This document shows positions 62,100-64,000 of a stretch of 64,000 nucleotides of DNA, in pieces. The first letter of the stretch is position 1. Each line of letters starts with the position of its first letter. The notes beneath the pieces are model-generated. The model was not told the origin of the DNA. It worked only from the letters and a program-made list of their open reading frames with translations, and searched no databases. The position numbers and the translations under genes are program-made. The DNA comes from Manihot esculenta (lineage: Eukaryota; Streptophyta; Magnoliopsida; Malpighiales; Euphorbiaceae): positions 11,466,445 through 11,530,444 of the forward strand of contig NC_035165.2 of the NCBI RefSeq assembly GCF_001659605.2. The letters are read 5' to 3'.

Positions 62100-62630
62100 T
62101 ACTGACGTAAAGTTATATGAGTCATGGATCCATACCAGTAAATATTATCCGCTTTATCTCAAGGCCGCACGGTTTTGCTTAAAACGCGTTCATCGATGTG
62201 GGATACCTTATGATCCACCTGCGTAGGGTTCTTTCCCCCATACAGGCCTGAGCGTGCTCGCTCAGCGCACCGTACTCATGAGGACTAGGTTATTTTTCCA
62301 CAGACGGTGCCATTTGATGACGTAAAGTCATTTGGGTCCTAGGTCCACACCAGTAAATATTGTCCGCTTTGGCTCAAGGCCGCACGGTTTTGCTTAAAAC
62401 GCATCCACTGGGGTTTCAAGGGCAGAGACTTATAAGGCCTTCTCCCTTTCAACCTCTTTCTGATGTGGGATACCTTATGATCCTACATACAGGCCTGAGC
62501 GTGCTCGCTCAGCACACCGTACTCATGAGGACCAGGTTATTTTCCCACAGACGGCGCCATTTGATGACGTAAAGTCATCTGGATCCTGAGTCCACACAAG
62601 TGAATATTGTCCGCAGTAACTCTACACAAT
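62100..62630. repeat. TRIM-like tandem repeat
   Basis: Units begin with TGACGTAAAGT at 62103, 62318 and 62565. They contain CACCAGTAAATATTGTCCGC, AAGGCCGCACGGTTTTGC, GATGTGGGATACCTTATGAT, and GAGCGTGCTCGCTCAGC with CACCGTACTCATGAGG. The last two and the TATTGTCCGC phrase are shared with the array at 7266-8473, so both belong to one broad TRIM-like group. Units of about 215 and 247 bp are incomplete. No primer site was found here. Confidence 0.7.
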
Positions 62631-63826
62631 AACAATATATGATACTGGAGTAAAGTGATAATTATATATCACTAGAGAGTAAAAGAAAAAAGAATAAAAT
62701 AAAAGCGCGTGAACATTCAAACCTTAACTCTACTCTTTTTTGATATCATATCATCATATTCATTCAACAAATAATTTATTAAGCATTAATTAAAATTATA
62801 ATGCATTTTATTAAAAATAAATATAGGCTAATTAAGTGAATAAACTATATTATAAATTTGGACTCATTTGTTTGTAAAAAATTATTATTCATAAAATATT
62901 TTTTATGATATAAAAAATATTTTTAAAAACTTTATTTTAAGTGTTTTATTTTAATATTAAAAATAAAATATACATATATATATTTATAATTTTTTTAATA
63001 AAAATTTTAGCAATATCAATAAAATTTTAAAATTTTTATAAATTATTTTTTATTGAATAATTTTTAAAAATATATTACATACAATTATGACCGAATGTTA
63101 ATATAAACTGAGAATGTGTATCCTCACAAGAAAGGAAAAAATAAAAAATAATAAAGGTTGATGATATAAAAAAACCCATCAGTTAATTTTATAATTTTAA
63201 AAAGTATATTAAAAATATATAAAAATATTAAAAAAATTATTAATTAACTCTTTTTTTATTTTATGTATTAAGTATTTTACTTTTTAATTTTTATAATAAA
63301 AATATTTATTAATTGATCAATTAATTTTATAAAAATATAAATTAATTAATTTATCTAATTAAAATATTTTAAACTTTTTTAATATTTAATATATTTTTTT
63401 TTGAAATGGTTTAATATTTAATAGTTAAAATTAATAGATAAATTCATTAATATAATTTTTAAAATTAAAATATATATTAATGTATTTTTTAAAATTAAGA
63501 TATTGTATAGACTAAACAGTAATGGAGAAAAAAGTGAGCGGCAATTAATTCAACCACGTGAGTGAAATGGTAAAAAGGTAATAATTCTCCTAGCTTTGTG
63601 GAGATGGACCATTATGGGTTCTGAGCTATGGTCCATGGATGTTTTAGGATTAGCACTTCGTCATTAAGATTTAAGATGAGAATGACATTCATTGAAATTT
63701 AATTTAAGATTTATTTTTTAAAGGAAAAAAAATGTTCTATTATGTTTATTCATGAGTCTAGTTTCTTCTACTGAAAGTAACTTTAATTTTTTTTTTAAAA
63801 AAAATTCTATTAGCAAAGTCTTAATC
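62631..63826. other. AT-rich intergenic DNA, no gene seen
   Basis: Mostly A/T homopolymer-rich sequence with no supported ORF. Confidence 0.55.
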
Positions 63827-63962
63827 CTAAGCAAGGTTGACAAACTTGTCACTGGATGATGAGCTTGTTTTAGAAGAGGGTGACACTGAAATACGGTCAC
63901 AAGCATGTGAATTCGGAAGATTCCTAAATAACGGTCTAACAAATTTGGGGCCATAACGAACA
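63827..63962 (-). CDS. Possible last exon of a leftward gene (edge)
   Basis: After a splice-acceptor-like CATCTATAG (minus strand), a frame reads VRYGPKFVRPLFRNLPNSHA, then a Ser-rich end, and stops at TAG 63829-63827. Composition is protein-like and unlike the AT-rich flank. The rest of the gene would lie right of the window. I do not recognise the family. It could be chance or a transposon remnant. Confidence 0.3.
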
Positions 63963-64000
63963 CTATAGATGTATTAGGAATCTAGGTATAAGAAATTGGG

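Overview
This window is nuclear DNA from a flowering plant, almost certainly a eudicot. It carries an intronless PPR gene, an eight-exon ACT-domain-repeat (ACR) gene with GT-AG introns, plant LTR retrotransposons primed by initiator-methionine tRNA, plant-type LINEs and long AT-rich intergenic DNA. The species cannot be fixed from sequence alone. A Euphorbiaceae-like woody eudicot is my guess, not a result. No prokaryotic-type operon, CRISPR array, rRNA or tRNA gene was seen.

Positions 1-29,400 are a stack of nested retroelements, dominated by one Ty3/gypsy chromovirus family with LTRs of about 2.25 kb. Copy A (+, 1-4968) enters from the left and its 3' LTR is cut. It is fused tail to tail with copy B (-, 4969-12030), a broken copy whose gag is interrupted by a palindromic array of miniature (TRIM-like) elements at 7266-8473. 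The 3' half of an older LTR follows (12031-13013). Copy C (+, 13512-23360) is complete: two 2,249-bp LTRs, primer-binding site, polypurine tract, 5-bp target duplication (CCTCA), and one gag-pol frame broken by a single stop codon. C, a TRIM (23881-24422) and a solo LTR (25063-27296, TSD TAAAA) have all landed in one minus-strand gene of the plant 'putative gypsy-type transposon' (Transposase_28-like) class, whose pieces lie at 27514-27297, 25062-24423, 23880-23361 and 13511-13014. A direct duplication of about 640 bp, with short tandem repeats between its copies, ends the block.

Positions 29,400-57,540 are mostly AT-rich. They contain a gypsy pol remnant (32583-33950, -), the PPR gene (34845-36161, +), a small unrecognised gene (36699-37016, -), two LINE fragments, a degenerate gypsy element (44266-47335) that split an older Copia-like LTR, a 290-bp fold-back made of gypsy LTR ends (48935-49224), and a roughly 50-bp minisatellite (49790-53250) split by another solo LTR (50725-52969, TSD CTATT).

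Positions 57,540-64,000 are the genic end. The ACR4-like gene reads leftward from 61418 to 58872 (447 residues, four ACT domains). A TRIM-like tandem repeat follows at about 62100-62630, and a possible last exon of another leftward gene lies at the right edge.

I did not find a convincing new biological system. The observations most worth checking are the two palindromic structures built from LTR ends (7266-8473 and 48935-49224) and the GC-rich palindromic modules inside the LTRs. Counts and alignments were done by eye.
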